Positions 9,457 to 17,012 of a stretch of 64,000 nt of DNA are shown here, one piece after another. A program made the translations under genes and the position numbers. Below the pieces are notes generated by a model. The model ran no database searches, was not told the origin of the DNA, and saw nothing but the letters and a program-made list of their open reading frames with translations. Within the stretch, counting starts at the first letter, position 1. Each line of letters opens with the position of its first letter. Source of the stretch: JBJMHZ01 sp045807125 (GTDB lineage Bacteria > Actinomycetota > Actinomycetes > JAWWOL01); NCBI GenBank assembly GCA_045807125.1, contig JBJMHZ010000045.1, forward strand, positions 62,001-126,000, given 5' to 3'.

Positions 9457-10771
9457 CCGCCGCGTCCGGCTCGTGGTCGCGGCGCTCGTCGCCGGCGCCT
9501 TCCGCGCCCCCCGTGCCGTACGGGCGCAGCGCCTCGGCGTCGGGATCCAACCGGATGATCCGCAGCGCCGGGACCGTCAAGCTCGTCCCCGTGATCGACG
9601 CGATGATGAGCACGGCGAACATCTCCTTGCTCAGCACGCCGAGCGAGAAGCCGACGTCGAGGACGGCCAGCTCGGTCAGCCCGCGGGTGTTCATCAGCGT
9701 TCCCATGGTGATCGCCGCCCGCCACGGCTCGCCCGTCAGCCGAGCGGCGGTGCCGACGCTCGCCACCTTCGACGTGCTCCCGACCACCAGCACGACGACG
9801 AGGACGAGCAGCGCCCACGGCGTGAGCGCGCGCACGTCGACCGCGAGGCCGACGGTGACGAAGAACAGCGGCAGCAGCAGGGTGCCGACTCCCTGCAGCC
9901 GCTCCAGCACGCTGACGGTGACCGGATGCAGCCGGCCACGCGGCATCGCGAGGCCGAGGAGGAAGGCGCCGAAGATCTGGTGCAGCCCGACCGCGACGGT
10001 GACCCACGACATCACCAGGATGGCCGCGAGCATGACGGCCGCGGCCGCGGGCGGCACCGCCCCGCCGGCGTAGCGATCGAGCGCCCGGCGCAGCAGCGGG
10101 CGGACGAGGTGCCGGGTCAGCAGCACCAGGCCGAGCGCGGACGAGGCCAGCCGCAGCAGCTCGCCCGGGCCGCTGGAGCGCACGACGGCGACCACCGCGA
10201 CCAGCAGCAGCCAGGCCGCGATGTCGATGACCGCGGCGATCGCGAGGCACGTGGAGCCGAGCCGGGTGCGGTCGAGCCGCTGGTCGGCGAGCAGGCGGGC
10301 GAGCACCGGCCACGCGGTCACCGACATGTCGGCGCCGAGGAAGAGCGTGAAGGCGAGCAGGCTCGCGCTCGGCTCCTCGCCGGAGGGCCACCAGGCGTGG
10401 ACGGCGACGGCGAGCAGCAGGCCGGCGCCGAACGGCACCAGCAGCCCGGCGAGCGAGATCGCCGTCACCTGGGCGCCCCTGCCGGACAGCGCCTCGTGCT
10501 CCATGGTCGCCCCGAGCGCGAACATGAACACGAGCAGGCCCACCTGCCCGAGGATGCTCAGCGCATGCTGCGCGTCAGTCGTGAACAGCCGCGCCATGAG
10601 GTGGCCGGGCAGCACGCCGAGCGCGCTGGGCCCGAGCAGCACGCCGGCGATGATCTCGCCCACCACCGCCGGCTGGCCGAAGCGGCGCAGGGCGTGGCCG
10701 GCCACCACGCCGACGAGGACGACCACGGCGATCGCGAGCAGCGTCGTATCGATGGCTGAGCCATGGGTCAT
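9431..10771 (-). CDS. Cation/proton antiporter, CPA2 family
   Basis: A 446-residue membrane protein of the Na+(K+)/H+ exchanger family. It opens with several hydrophobic helices, including AGHALRRFGQPAVVGEIIAGVLLGPSALG, typical of KefB/NapA-type exchangers. The acidic pair region FLGADMSVTAWPVLARLL and later HQIFGAFLLGLAMPRG are also family marks. About 12 membrane segments are visible, with a short charged C-terminal tail and no RCK/TrkA-N domain. ATG 10771 is preceded by GGGGGAG with good spacing, so the longer reading from 10888 is not used. It shares the intergenic region with the divergent whiB gene. Confidence 0.87.
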   Translation of the reverse strand: MTHGSAIDTTLLAIAVVVLVGVVAGHALRRFGQPAVVGEIIAGVLLGPSALGVLPGHLMARLFTTDAQHALSILGQVGLLVFMFALGATMEHEALSGRGAQVTAISLAGLLVPFGAGLLLAVAVHAWWPSGEEPSASLLAFTLFLGADMSVTAWPVLARLLADQRLDRTRLGSTCLAIAAVIDIAAWLLLVAVVAVVRSSGPGELLRLASSALGLVLLTRHLVRPLLRRALDRYAGGAVPPAAAAVMLAAILVMSWVTVAVGLHQIFGAFLLGLAMPRGRLHPVTVSVLERLQGVGTLLLPLFFVTVGLAVDVRALTPWALLVLVVVLVVGSTSKVASVGTAARLTGEPWRAAITMGTLMNTRGLTELAVLDVGFSLGVLSKEMFAVLIIASITGTSLTVPALRIIRLDPDAEALRPYGTGGAEGAGDERRDHEPDAAVIAGRMAS

Positions 10772-11002
10772 GAAGGGGCTCCCCCGAGCTTTCGAGGCCC
10801 GCACGTCCATGCCTCGACGTGGGGCGCGCTCCCACGCTAGAAGTCGCCCGAAAGCCGGCGCAACCCATGAGCACCGGCGAGTGCGCACGACGGTCGCGCT
10901 GCGTGACGATGCGCGGATCGCCTTGCGCGACAGGGGATTGCGCTGCGTAGTGCCTCGGCATGCGTCATCGGTGGCTTGCGCCGCACGTATCAGGGCCCGG
11001 GC
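10772..11002. other. Intergenic region upstream of antiporter and whiB
   Basis: These 231 bases hold no convincing gene. They carry the upstream region of the antiporter and the far-upstream region of whiB. No clear -35/-10 pair for the antiporter was found here. Confidence 0.4.
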
Positions 11003-11030
11003 TTGACACTCAATTCAACGGGCTTAGACT
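11003..11030 (+). promoter_or_regulatory. whiB promoter P1
   Basis: TTGACA at 11003-11008 and TAGACT at 11025-11030 are separated by 16 bases, a near-consensus housekeeping promoter. Predicted transcription start is near 11037, giving a leader of about 105 bases before the whiB ATG. Confidence 0.55.
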
Positions 11031-11077
11031 TCGACGGTTGCCCGGGTGGTTGCAGCCCGTGGTCGCCGGAAAACTCG

Positions 11078-11110
11078 CGGTTGCCAACCGGAAGTCGGTC
11101 CCCGTAGAGT
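11078..11110 (+). promoter_or_regulatory. whiB promoter P2 with palindromic operator
   Basis: TTGCCA at 11081-11086 and TAGAGT at 11105-11110 are 18 bases apart. The perfect inverted repeat CGGTTG-C-CAACCG at 11078-11090 covers this -35 box, so a bound repressor would block it. The regulator is unknown. Confidence 0.4.
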
Positions 11111-11142
11111 TCCCGGCACGTTGACTTCCTGGGAGGTACCCG

Positions 11143-11451
11143 ATGACCGGAGCGCGCGTCGATGAGCTCGGCCGCTGGGTGTGGGAGCCCTGGCGCGACC
11201 GAGCGGCGTGCAGGGATGCCGACCCCGAGCTGTTCTACGGCCGCCGCGGGGAGGGGCCGGCCACCCGGCGGCTCCGGGTGATCGCATGCAAGCAGATCTG
11301 CGCGGTCTGCCCGGTGCGCGCGGACTGCCTCCAGTTCGCCACCGAGAACGGCGAGAGCTCCGGCATCTGGGGCGGCCTCACCGGCGAGGAGCGCGCGCAG
11401 CGGCGCATCGCGGCACGGGCGCACTCGGCGATCTTCACCGAGGCCTCCTGA
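11143..11451 (+). CDS. WhiB-family iron-sulfur transcriptional regulator
   Basis: A 102-residue Wbl protein, a family restricted to actinobacteria and their phages. The four [4Fe-4S] ligands are Cys23, Cys53, Cys56 and Cys62, giving the classic CX29CX2CX5C spacing. The turn motif GIWGGLTGEER follows, then a basic C-terminus (AQRRIAARA) that contacts DNA or sigma factor. Wbl proteins bind region 4 of the main sigma factor and sense oxygen or nitric oxide. GGGAGG at 11131-11136 sits seven bases before ATG 11143. Two promoters lie upstream and a 15-bp hairpin follows, so it looks monocistronic. I cannot assign the Wbl subclass with confidence. Confidence 0.93.
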   Translation: MTGARVDELGRWVWEPWRDRAACRDADPELFYGRRGEGPATRRLRVIACKQICAVCPVRADCLQFATENGESSGIWGGLTGEERAQRRIAARAHSAIFTEAS

Positions 11452-11531
11452 CCCGCTCGCCCGCCGCTCGTCACCCCCTCCCCATCTGCTCATCCACGCC
11501 CCGTCCGTCGCTCCGGTTCCCGGTGCGGCCA

Positions 11532-11568
11532 CGGGCAGCGACCCGCGCGGGGGGCGGGTCGCTGCCCG
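11532..11568 (+). terminator. Terminator downstream of whiB
   Basis: CGGGCAGCGACCCGC at 11532-11546 pairs perfectly with 11554-11568 around a seven-base loop, a 15-bp GC-rich stem. No U tract follows, as is common in actinomycetes. Between it and 11741 no gene is visible. Confidence 0.65.
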
Positions 11569-11741
11569 GCCGGCGCGCAAGCCGCCCGGGGCCCGGGAAA
11601 TGCGCAGCGGAGCGCGCGCACCGGGGCCGCGACTCAGCATCACGAGGGTGCGCGAATGGCCGCCGGCCCGAATCCGCGAGCGATTGCCCGCACCGCTGCG
11701 CAGGTCCGCAAAACTAGAGAAACCACGGAGTTCCGATCGCC

Positions 11742-11840
11742 TGACCAGCGCCTGACGGCCCGATGACAGGCGCATGACGAGCGCGTGACCGGCGAATGAC
11801 GACAGCACGATGGCAGCAAGCCGACCGGTTGACTGGCGAC
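11742..11840 (+). repeat. Helically phased 11-bp direct repeats (SARP-like activator site)
   Basis: TGAC occurs at 11742, 11753, 11764, 11775, 11786 and 11797, exactly 11 bases apart. The same register is met again at 11830, where TGAC is part of the -35 box of the cluster promoter. The unit consensus is TGACNNGCGNN, and five of the seven units have GCG at positions 7-9. SARP activators (for example ActII-ORF4, DnrI) bind heptamers spaced 11 bp apart with the last one over the -35 region. OmpR-type regulators also use 11-bp direct repeats. Which class binds here is inference; the periodicity itself is seen directly. Confidence 0.7.
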
Positions 11841-11857
11841 TTTTCAGTCGCTAATTT
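11829..11857 (+). promoter_or_regulatory. Promoter of the halopyrrole cluster
   Basis: TTGACT at 11829-11834 and TAATTT at 11852-11857 are exactly 17 bases apart, inside an AT-rich stretch unusual for this genome. Predicted start near 11864, giving a leader of about 70 bases to ATG 11933. Confidence 0.65.
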
Positions 11858-11932
11858 CATTCTTTGATGAGTTAGTCGACCATATTCGTCGTGCCGACGT
11901 TTTGCGTCATTCGTTCGCGTTGGAGCCTCCTC

Positions 11933-13360
11933 ATGCCGTACCCGCAGCAGGACGGGTCGTCCGCGCCCCAGTCCCGCCGGTCCTCCTCCCCGAGCGTGCT
12001 CGGCATCCTCGAGCGGCTGGCCGACCGCGGCACGCTCGAGCTGCTCGACCCGCCGGACTCGACGGGCGTCGTGGCGGCCAAGCTGCGGATGTCGGGCCAG
12101 CAGGCCTACGCGTACGTCACCGACGGAGCGGTCAAGGGCGGCGCGCTCACCGCTGCGGGGTGCGACCGCATCGTCCACGCGATCGGTCACGCCCAGCAGG
12201 ACGGCCGCCCGGTCATCGGGGTGTGGCACTCGGGCGGGGCTGCGCTGCACGAGGGCGTCCGCTCGCTCGACGGCGTCGCCCGCGTCTTCACCGCCATCAC
12301 CCACGCGTCGGGCTCGGTGCCGCAGATCTCGCTCGTGCTCGGGCCCGCCGCCGGCGGCGCGGCGTACGGGCCGGCGCTCACCGACGTCGTGGTCATGGGC
12401 CCGGAGGGCAAGATCTTCGTGACCGGGCCGGGGGTCGTGCGGAGCGTGACCGGCGAGGACGTCACCGCCGAGCAGCTCGGCGGGCCCGCGATGCACGGCC
12501 GCAAGAGCGGCGTCGCGCACCTGACCGCCGAGAGCGACGACGAGGCGTTCGAGCTCACGAGGCGGGTGGGCCAGCTGCTGGGCACGCCGGGCCTGGTCGA
12601 CTTCTCCAAGCTCGGCGACGACGCCGATCCCGCCGAGGTGCTGCCCGACTCGGCCCGCCGCGCGTACGACGTGCGCCCGCTGGTCGACGCGCTGCTCGAC
12701 GAGCCGGCGCTCGAGCTCCAGCGCAGGTGGGCGGCCAACGTCCACACCTCGCTGGGCCGCCTCGCCGGCCACACGGTCGGGATCGTCGCCAGCAACCCGC
12801 TGCACATGGGCGGCTGCCTCGACGCGGCCGCGGGCGACAAGGCGGCGCGGTTCGTCCGGATGTGCGATGCCCTCGGCATCCCGCTCCTCGTCCTCGTCGA
12901 CGTGCCCGGCTACCTGCCCGGCGTCGGCCAGGAGCGCGAGGGCGTCGTGCGCCGCGGTGCGAAGCTGCTGCACGCCTTCGCCGGCTCGTCGGTGCCGCGG
13001 GTGACGGTGGTGACCCGCAAGGCGTTCGGCGGCGCGTACATCGCCATGAACAGCAAGGGCCTCGGCGCGAGCACGGTGCTCGCGTGGCCCACCGCCGAGA
13101 TCGGCATCATGAACGCCCGCTCGGCGGTGCAGGTGCTGCACCGCCGCGAGCTGGCGGCGGTCCCGGACGGAGACGCAAGGGAGTCGCTGCTCCAGCGGCT
13201 CGTCGCCGATCACATCGCCCACACCGGCGGCCTCCAGCGCGGCGTCGAGCTCGGCGTCGTCGACGCGATCGTCGAGCCCAAGGAGACGAGGCGAGCGGTC
13301 GCCGAGGCGATCGCCGCGCATCCCCGGCGGTCCGGCTACCAGCGCAACATCCCGCTCTAG
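11933..13360 (+). CDS. Acyl-CoA carboxylase carboxyltransferase (beta) subunit
   Basis: A 475-residue member of the carboxyltransferase family (PccB/AccD type), which moves CO2 from carboxybiotin to an acyl-CoA. Two crotonase-like halves are present. The N-terminal half has VWHSGGAALHEGVRSLDG and SLVLGPAAGGAAYGPALTD. The C-terminal half has LLVLVDVPGYLPGVGQE and TVVTRKAFGGAYIAMNSK, both oxyanion-hole regions. ATG 11933 follows TTGGAG by about seven bases. It is the first gene after the repeat-controlled promoter. No biotin carboxylase/BCCP (alpha) gene is nearby, so it must borrow one. It may supply malonyl- or methylmalonyl-CoA for the product; that role is inferred. Confidence 0.85.
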   Translation: MPYPQQDGSSAPQSRRSSSPSVLGILERLADRGTLELLDPPDSTGVVAAKLRMSGQQAYAYVTDGAVKGGALTAAGCDRIVHAIGHAQQDGRPVIGVWHSGGAALHEGVRSLDGVARVFTAITHASGSVPQISLVLGPAAGGAAYGPALTDVVVMGPEGKIFVTGPGVVRSVTGEDVTAEQLGGPAMHGRKSGVAHLTAESDDEAFELTRRVGQLLGTPGLVDFSKLGDDADPAEVLPDSARRAYDVRPLVDALLDEPALELQRRWAANVHTSLGRLAGHTVGIVASNPLHMGGCLDAAAGDKAARFVRMCDALGIPLLVLVDVPGYLPGVGQEREGVVRRGAKLLHAFAGSSVPRVTVVTRKAFGGAYIAMNSKGLGASTVLAWPTAEIGIMNARSAVQVLHRRELAAVPDGDARESLLQRLVADHIAHTGGLQRGVELGVVDAIVEPKETRRAVAEAIAAHPRRSGYQRNIPL

Positions 13361-13377
13361 CCCGCCCCGAGGAGCCC

Positions 13378-14523
13378 ATGCACCTGTCGTGGACCGACGT
13401 GCAGCGCAAGGCGTACGACGAGATGCTCGCCGCCGCCTCGCAGCGGCTCGGCGCCGTCACCCCGTACGACCGCGAGCAGCCGTGGTTCACGCGGGCCGAG
13501 TGGCGCGCGTGCGGCGAGCTCGGCCTGCTCGGCCTCGCCGTGCCGGAGAGCCACGGCGGCGGCGGCCTGGGCGCGCTCGAGACCGCGCACCTGCTGGAGG
13601 CCTTCGGGCGGGCGTGCCCCGACACCGGGCTGGTGTTCGCCGCCGGCGCGCACCTGCTCGCGTGCGCGATGCCCATCGCGACCTTCGCCAGCGACGAGGT
13701 GCGCGACCGCCTGCTGCCCGGCATGTGCGCGGGCGAGCTGGTGGCCGCCAACGCGATGACCGAGGACGACGCGGGCTCCGACGTCGGGCGGCTCTCGACC
13801 GTCGCGACGCGCGTGGACGGCGGCTGGCTGCTCCGCGGCGAGAAGTCCTTCGCCAGCAACGCACCGGTCGCCGACGTCATCGTCACGTACGCGACCACCG
13901 ACCCGGCGGCCGGCTTCCTCGGCGTGACCGGATTCGTCGTGGAGCGGGACCGGCCCGGCGTCCGGGTCGGCGAGCCGTTCGCGAAGATGGGCCTGGACGG
14001 GTGCCCGGCCGGGCGGGTCGCCTTCGACGGCGTGCTCGTGCCCGACAGCCACGTCCTCGGGCAGCCCGGGCAGGGTGGCGCGATCTTCCAGTCCTCGATG
14101 GGCTGGGAGCGGGCTTGCCTGCTCGCCGGCTGGCTCGGCGTGATGGACCGGCTGGTCGCCGACGCGGTCGCGCACGCACGCTCGCGGCGCCAGTTCGGGC
14201 GGCGGATCGGCGACTTCCAGGCGGTGTCCCACCGCATCGCCGGCATGGCCGTGCGGGCCGAGACGGCCAAGCTGATGCTTTACCGCGCGTGCCACCTGAT
14301 GGACCAGGGCGCCGACGCCACGACCGCGATCGCGATGGCGAAGCTCGTGGTGTCCGAGGCCGCCGTCGCGACCGCGCTCGACGCGGTGCAGGTCCTCGGC
14401 GCCCGCGGCTACCAGCGGGCCGGCGCGGTGGAGGCCGCCCTGCGGGACAGCGTGCCGACGACCCTCTTCTCCGGCACGTCCGAGATCCAGCGCGAGCTGG
14501 TGGCGGAGGGACTGGGCCTGTGA
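13378..14523 (+). CDS. Acyl-CoA-dehydrogenase-like prolyl-carrier dehydrogenase
   Basis: A 381-residue flavoprotein of the acyl-CoA dehydrogenase family. FAD-binding stretches are visible (AMTEDDAGSDVGRLST, GEKSFASNA). The base at the medium-chain position is absent: the C-terminal motif reads LFSGTSEIQ, with Ser where YEGTSEIQ has Glu. Instead Glu244, in MGWERACLLAG, aligns with the catalytic Glu of isovaleryl-CoA dehydrogenase and of PigA. That places it with the RedW/PltE/PigA group, which oxidise L-prolyl-S-carrier to pyrrolyl-2-carboxyl-S-carrier. ATG 13378 follows GAGGAG. Its stop overlaps the GTG of the adenylation gene by four bases, and that partner has a proline code, which supports the call. 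Confidence 0.85.
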   Translation: MHLSWTDVQRKAYDEMLAAASQRLGAVTPYDREQPWFTRAEWRACGELGLLGLAVPESHGGGGLGALETAHLLEAFGRACPDTGLVFAAGAHLLACAMPIATFASDEVRDRLLPGMCAGELVAANAMTEDDAGSDVGRLSTVATRVDGGWLLRGEKSFASNAPVADVIVTYATTDPAAGFLGVTGFVVERDRPGVRVGEPFAKMGLDGCPAGRVAFDGVLVPDSHVLGQPGQGGAIFQSSMGWERACLLAGWLGVMDRLVADAVAHARSRRQFGRRIGDFQAVSHRIAGMAVRAETAKLMLYRACHLMDQGADATTAIAMAKLVVSEAAVATALDAVQVLGARGYQRAGAVEAALRDSVPTTLFSGTSEIQRELVAEGLGL

Positions 14524-16007
14524 ACCTTCAGCGGCTCGTGATGGAGCAGGCCAGGCGGGCGCCCAACAGCCTGGCGGTCAGCGCCCCCGACGGTGCCCTG
14601 ACGTACGGCGGGCTCGACCGGCGGGCCAACCGGCTGGCCGCCGTCCTGCGCGCGCACGGGCTGGCCAAGGGCGACCGCGTCGTCATCTGGCTCGACAAGT
14701 CCGCGGCCGCCGTCGTCGCGATGCAGGCCGCGCTCCGCGTCGGCGCCGCGTACGTGCCGGTGGCGAGCAGCAACCCGCCGGCGCGCACCGCCAAGATCGT
14801 CGCCGACTGCCGGGCGCGCATCGTGCTGACCGATGCCGACCGGGTGGCGAGCCTTCGCGACGTCGCCGGCGACTGCCGCGTGCTCGACATCGCCTCGTTC
14901 CCGCTCGGCGACCCGCTGCCCGCCCCGGTCGAGCACGTGCCGGTCGCGCCTGACGACCTCGCCTACGTCCTCTACACGTCCGGCTCGACGGGGGAGCCGA
15001 AGGGCGTCTGCGTCAGCCATCGCGGCGCGATGGCGTTCGTCGAGTGGGCGGCGGCCGAGCTCGGCGCCGGCCCGGAGGACCGGTTCGCCAACCATGCACC
15101 GTTCAACTTCGACCTGTCGGTGCTCGACCTCTACGTCGCCTTCCGGTCCGGCGCGTCCGTGCACGTCCTCGCCGACGGCATGGCGTACGCGCCGTCGCTG
15201 CTCGTGGACTTCCTCGTGCACCAGCGCATCACGGTCTGGTACTCGGTCCCCTCGGTCCTGGGCCTCATGCTGCGCGACGGCGGGCTGCTCGACGGCGGCC
15301 GGCCGCCCGCGCTGCGCGCGCTGCTGTTCGCCGGCGAGCCGTTCCCCGTGGCGCAGCTGCGCGAGCTCTACGGCGCGTGGGGCGGCTACGTGCGCTTCCT
15401 CAACCTGTACGGGCCGACCGAGACCAACGTCTGCACCTTCCACGAGGTGACCGACGTCGACGTGCAGCGCGACCGCCCGGTGCCCATCGGCCATGCCTGC
15501 TCGGGGGATCTCGCGTGGGTCGAGACCGCGGACGGCCGGCTCGGCGAGCCGGGCGAGGAGGGCGAGCTGCTCGTCGAGGGTCCCACCGTGATGCTCGGCT
15601 ACTGGGGCCGGCCCCGGCACGAGGGCCCCTACCGCACCGGCGACATCGTGCGGGTCCTCGCGCCCGGCGTCTTCGACTACGTCGGGCGGCGCGACCACAT
15701 GGTCAAGGTGCGCGGGCACCGCGTGGAGCCCGGCGAGATCGAGGCCGTTCTCGCGCGGCACCCCTCGGTGGAGAGCGCCGTCGTCGTGGTGTCCGGCACC
15801 GGCATGGCAGCCGAGCTCGTTGCCTTCGTGGTGCCGAGGGGCCTCCCGCCGTCCCTGCTCGATCTCAAGCGGCACTGCTCCGAGCACCTGCCGCGCTACA
15901 TGATCGTCGACCGCCTCCGTGCGATCGACGCGCTGCCGCGCACGCCCAACGGAAAGACCGACCGCCGCGCGCTCCTGGCCGCTCTCGACGAGCGCCTGGC
16001 GAGCTGA
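14520..16007 (+). CDS. L-proline adenylation enzyme (stand-alone A domain)
   Basis: A 495-residue free-standing adenylation domain. A3 is YTSGSTGEPKG near residue 152; A5 is NLYGPTE near 295; A8 is RRDHMVKVRGHRVEPGEIE; A10 is PNGKTDRRAL with Lys479. Aligned by eye to GrsA, the ten specificity residues are Asp198, Leu199, Leu202, Tyr241, Leu269, Ala271, Leu296, Val304, Cys305, Lys479. This is DLLYLALVCK, which I recall as the code of the prolyl-AMP ligases PltF, CloN4 and RedM. It should activate L-proline and load it on the carrier protein at 16677. GTG 14520 has GGAGGG upstream and overlaps the previous stop by four bases. No condensation domain or thioesterase is fused. Confidence 0.9.
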   Translation: MNLQRLVMEQARRAPNSLAVSAPDGALTYGGLDRRANRLAAVLRAHGLAKGDRVVIWLDKSAAAVVAMQAALRVGAAYVPVASSNPPARTAKIVADCRARIVLTDADRVASLRDVAGDCRVLDIASFPLGDPLPAPVEHVPVAPDDLAYVLYTSGSTGEPKGVCVSHRGAMAFVEWAAAELGAGPEDRFANHAPFNFDLSVLDLYVAFRSGASVHVLADGMAYAPSLLVDFLVHQRITVWYSVPSVLGLMLRDGGLLDGGRPPALRALLFAGEPFPVAQLRELYGAWGGYVRFLNLYGPTETNVCTFHEVTDVDVQRDRPVPIGHACSGDLAWVETADGRLGEPGEEGELLVEGPTVMLGYWGRPRHEGPYRTGDIVRVLAPGVFDYVGRRDHMVKVRGHRVEPGEIEAVLARHPSVESAVVVVSGTGMAAELVAFVVPRGLPPSLLDLKRHCSEHLPRYMIVDRLRAIDALPRTPNGKTDRRALLAALDERLAS

Positions 16008-16025
16008 TCGGAGGACCAGCGCCCG

Positions 16026-16643
16026 ATGCCGATCCTGACCCGACTCACCAGAATCGCCCGCGACGCCGTCGTCGCCGCGAGGAGCGGCACGAGCGGCCGC
16101 CGGCGCACCGCCGTCGAGGAGATCCTCGACACGGTCGACCCGGCGACCTTCCGCGGCGTGATGTCGTCGTTCCCGACCGGGGTGGGCGTCGTGACGGCCC
16201 TCGACGAGCAGGACCAGCCGCGCGGCCTCACCTGCAGCGCGATCGCGAGCGTGTCCCTGGCACCGCCGCTGCTGCTCGTCTGCGTCGACCTCACCTGCGG
16301 CTCGTTGCGGGCGATCCGCCACAGCAGGGGCTTCGTCGTGAACTTCCTGTCGGAGAGCGCGGCGGAGGTCTCGCAGACGTTCGCCTCGCGCTGCGACGAC
16401 AAGTTCGACTCCGTGTCGTGGACCCCGAGCCGGTGCAGCGGCCTGCCGGTGCTCTCCAGCGACGCGGTCGCCTACGCCGACTGCCGGTTGGAGCGCGAGA
16501 TCGTCGCCGGCGACCACGCCATCCTCATCGGGCTGCTGCGCGACGGCATGGTCCCCGACAACGACCGGCAGCCGCTCCTGTACTGGCGGCGCGGCTACGC
16601 CACCTGGCCGGCCGCCGCCGCCAGGGCGAGCAGCACCACCTGA
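16026..16643 (+). CDS. Flavin reductase
   Basis: A 205-residue protein of the flavin reductase-like, FMN-binding split-barrel family. The N-terminal motif FPTGVGVVTALDEQDQPRGLTCSAIASVS is characteristic, followed by PPLLLVCVDL and SRGFVVNFLSE. Such enzymes use NAD(P)H to make free FADH2 or FMNH2. Placed between the adenylation, carrier and halogenase genes, it most likely feeds reduced flavin to the halogenase. GGAGGA at 16011-16016 precedes ATG 16026. The first 35 residues are basic and not conserved in the family. It lies 18 bases after the adenylation gene. Confidence 0.88.
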   Translation: MPILTRLTRIARDAVVAARSGTSGRRRTAVEEILDTVDPATFRGVMSSFPTGVGVVTALDEQDQPRGLTCSAIASVSLAPPLLLVCVDLTCGSLRAIRHSRGFVVNFLSESAAEVSQTFASRCDDKFDSVSWTPSRCSGLPVLSSDAVAYADCRLEREIVAGDHAILIGLLRDGMVPDNDRQPLLYWRRGYATWPAAAARASSTT

Positions 16644-16676
16644 CCCTTCCCACCCGCCGCCGACCGAGGAGACCCG

Positions 16677-16934
16677 ATGGACCACAGCCAGCTCGTGGCG
16701 GAGCTCGCCGAGTACGTCCGCACCGAGCTCCTCGGCGACGACGGCGCAACCGAGCTCGGCCCGCACACGCCCTTGCTGGAATGGGGAATCCTCAACTCGA
16801 TGAACACCGCGCGCCTGCTGACGCACATCCGCGAGCGGCACGGCGTCAACGTCCCGCCGACCTCCCTGGTCGGCAGCAACTTCCGCGACCTCTCACGCAT
16901 CGCCGAGATGGTGGCCGCACTCGCGGTCACCTGA
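16677..16934 (+). CDS. Peptidyl/acyl carrier protein (type II PCP)
   Basis: An 85-residue carrier protein with four predicted helices. The phosphopantetheine site is Ser41 in WGILNSMN; canonical carriers have D-S-L here, so Asn40 and Met42 are deviations. It would carry prolyl, pyrrolyl and halopyrrolyl thioesters on its arm for the adenylation enzyme, dehydrogenase and halogenase around it, as PltL, RedO and CloN5 do. Its start follows GAGGAG by a few bases. A phosphopantetheinyl transferase is not encoded in the window. The tail VPPTSLVGSNFRDLSRIAEMV forms helices III and IV. Confidence 0.88.
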   Translation: MDHSQLVAELAEYVRTELLGDDGATELGPHTPLLEWGILNSMNTARLLTHIRERHGVNVPPTSLVGSNFRDLSRIAEMVAALAVT

Positions 16935-17012
16935 GCCGGCGCGTGCATCCGGCGGCCCTCCCGGTGCACCCAGCCATGACGCCGAACGCACGCACCGACT
17001 GATTCGAGGTGG

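Noticed and set aside
11742..11810. Short-period repeats as a CRISPR or transposon end
   Set aside because: The unit is 11 bp with no spacers and no inverted ends; it fits regulator binding instead.
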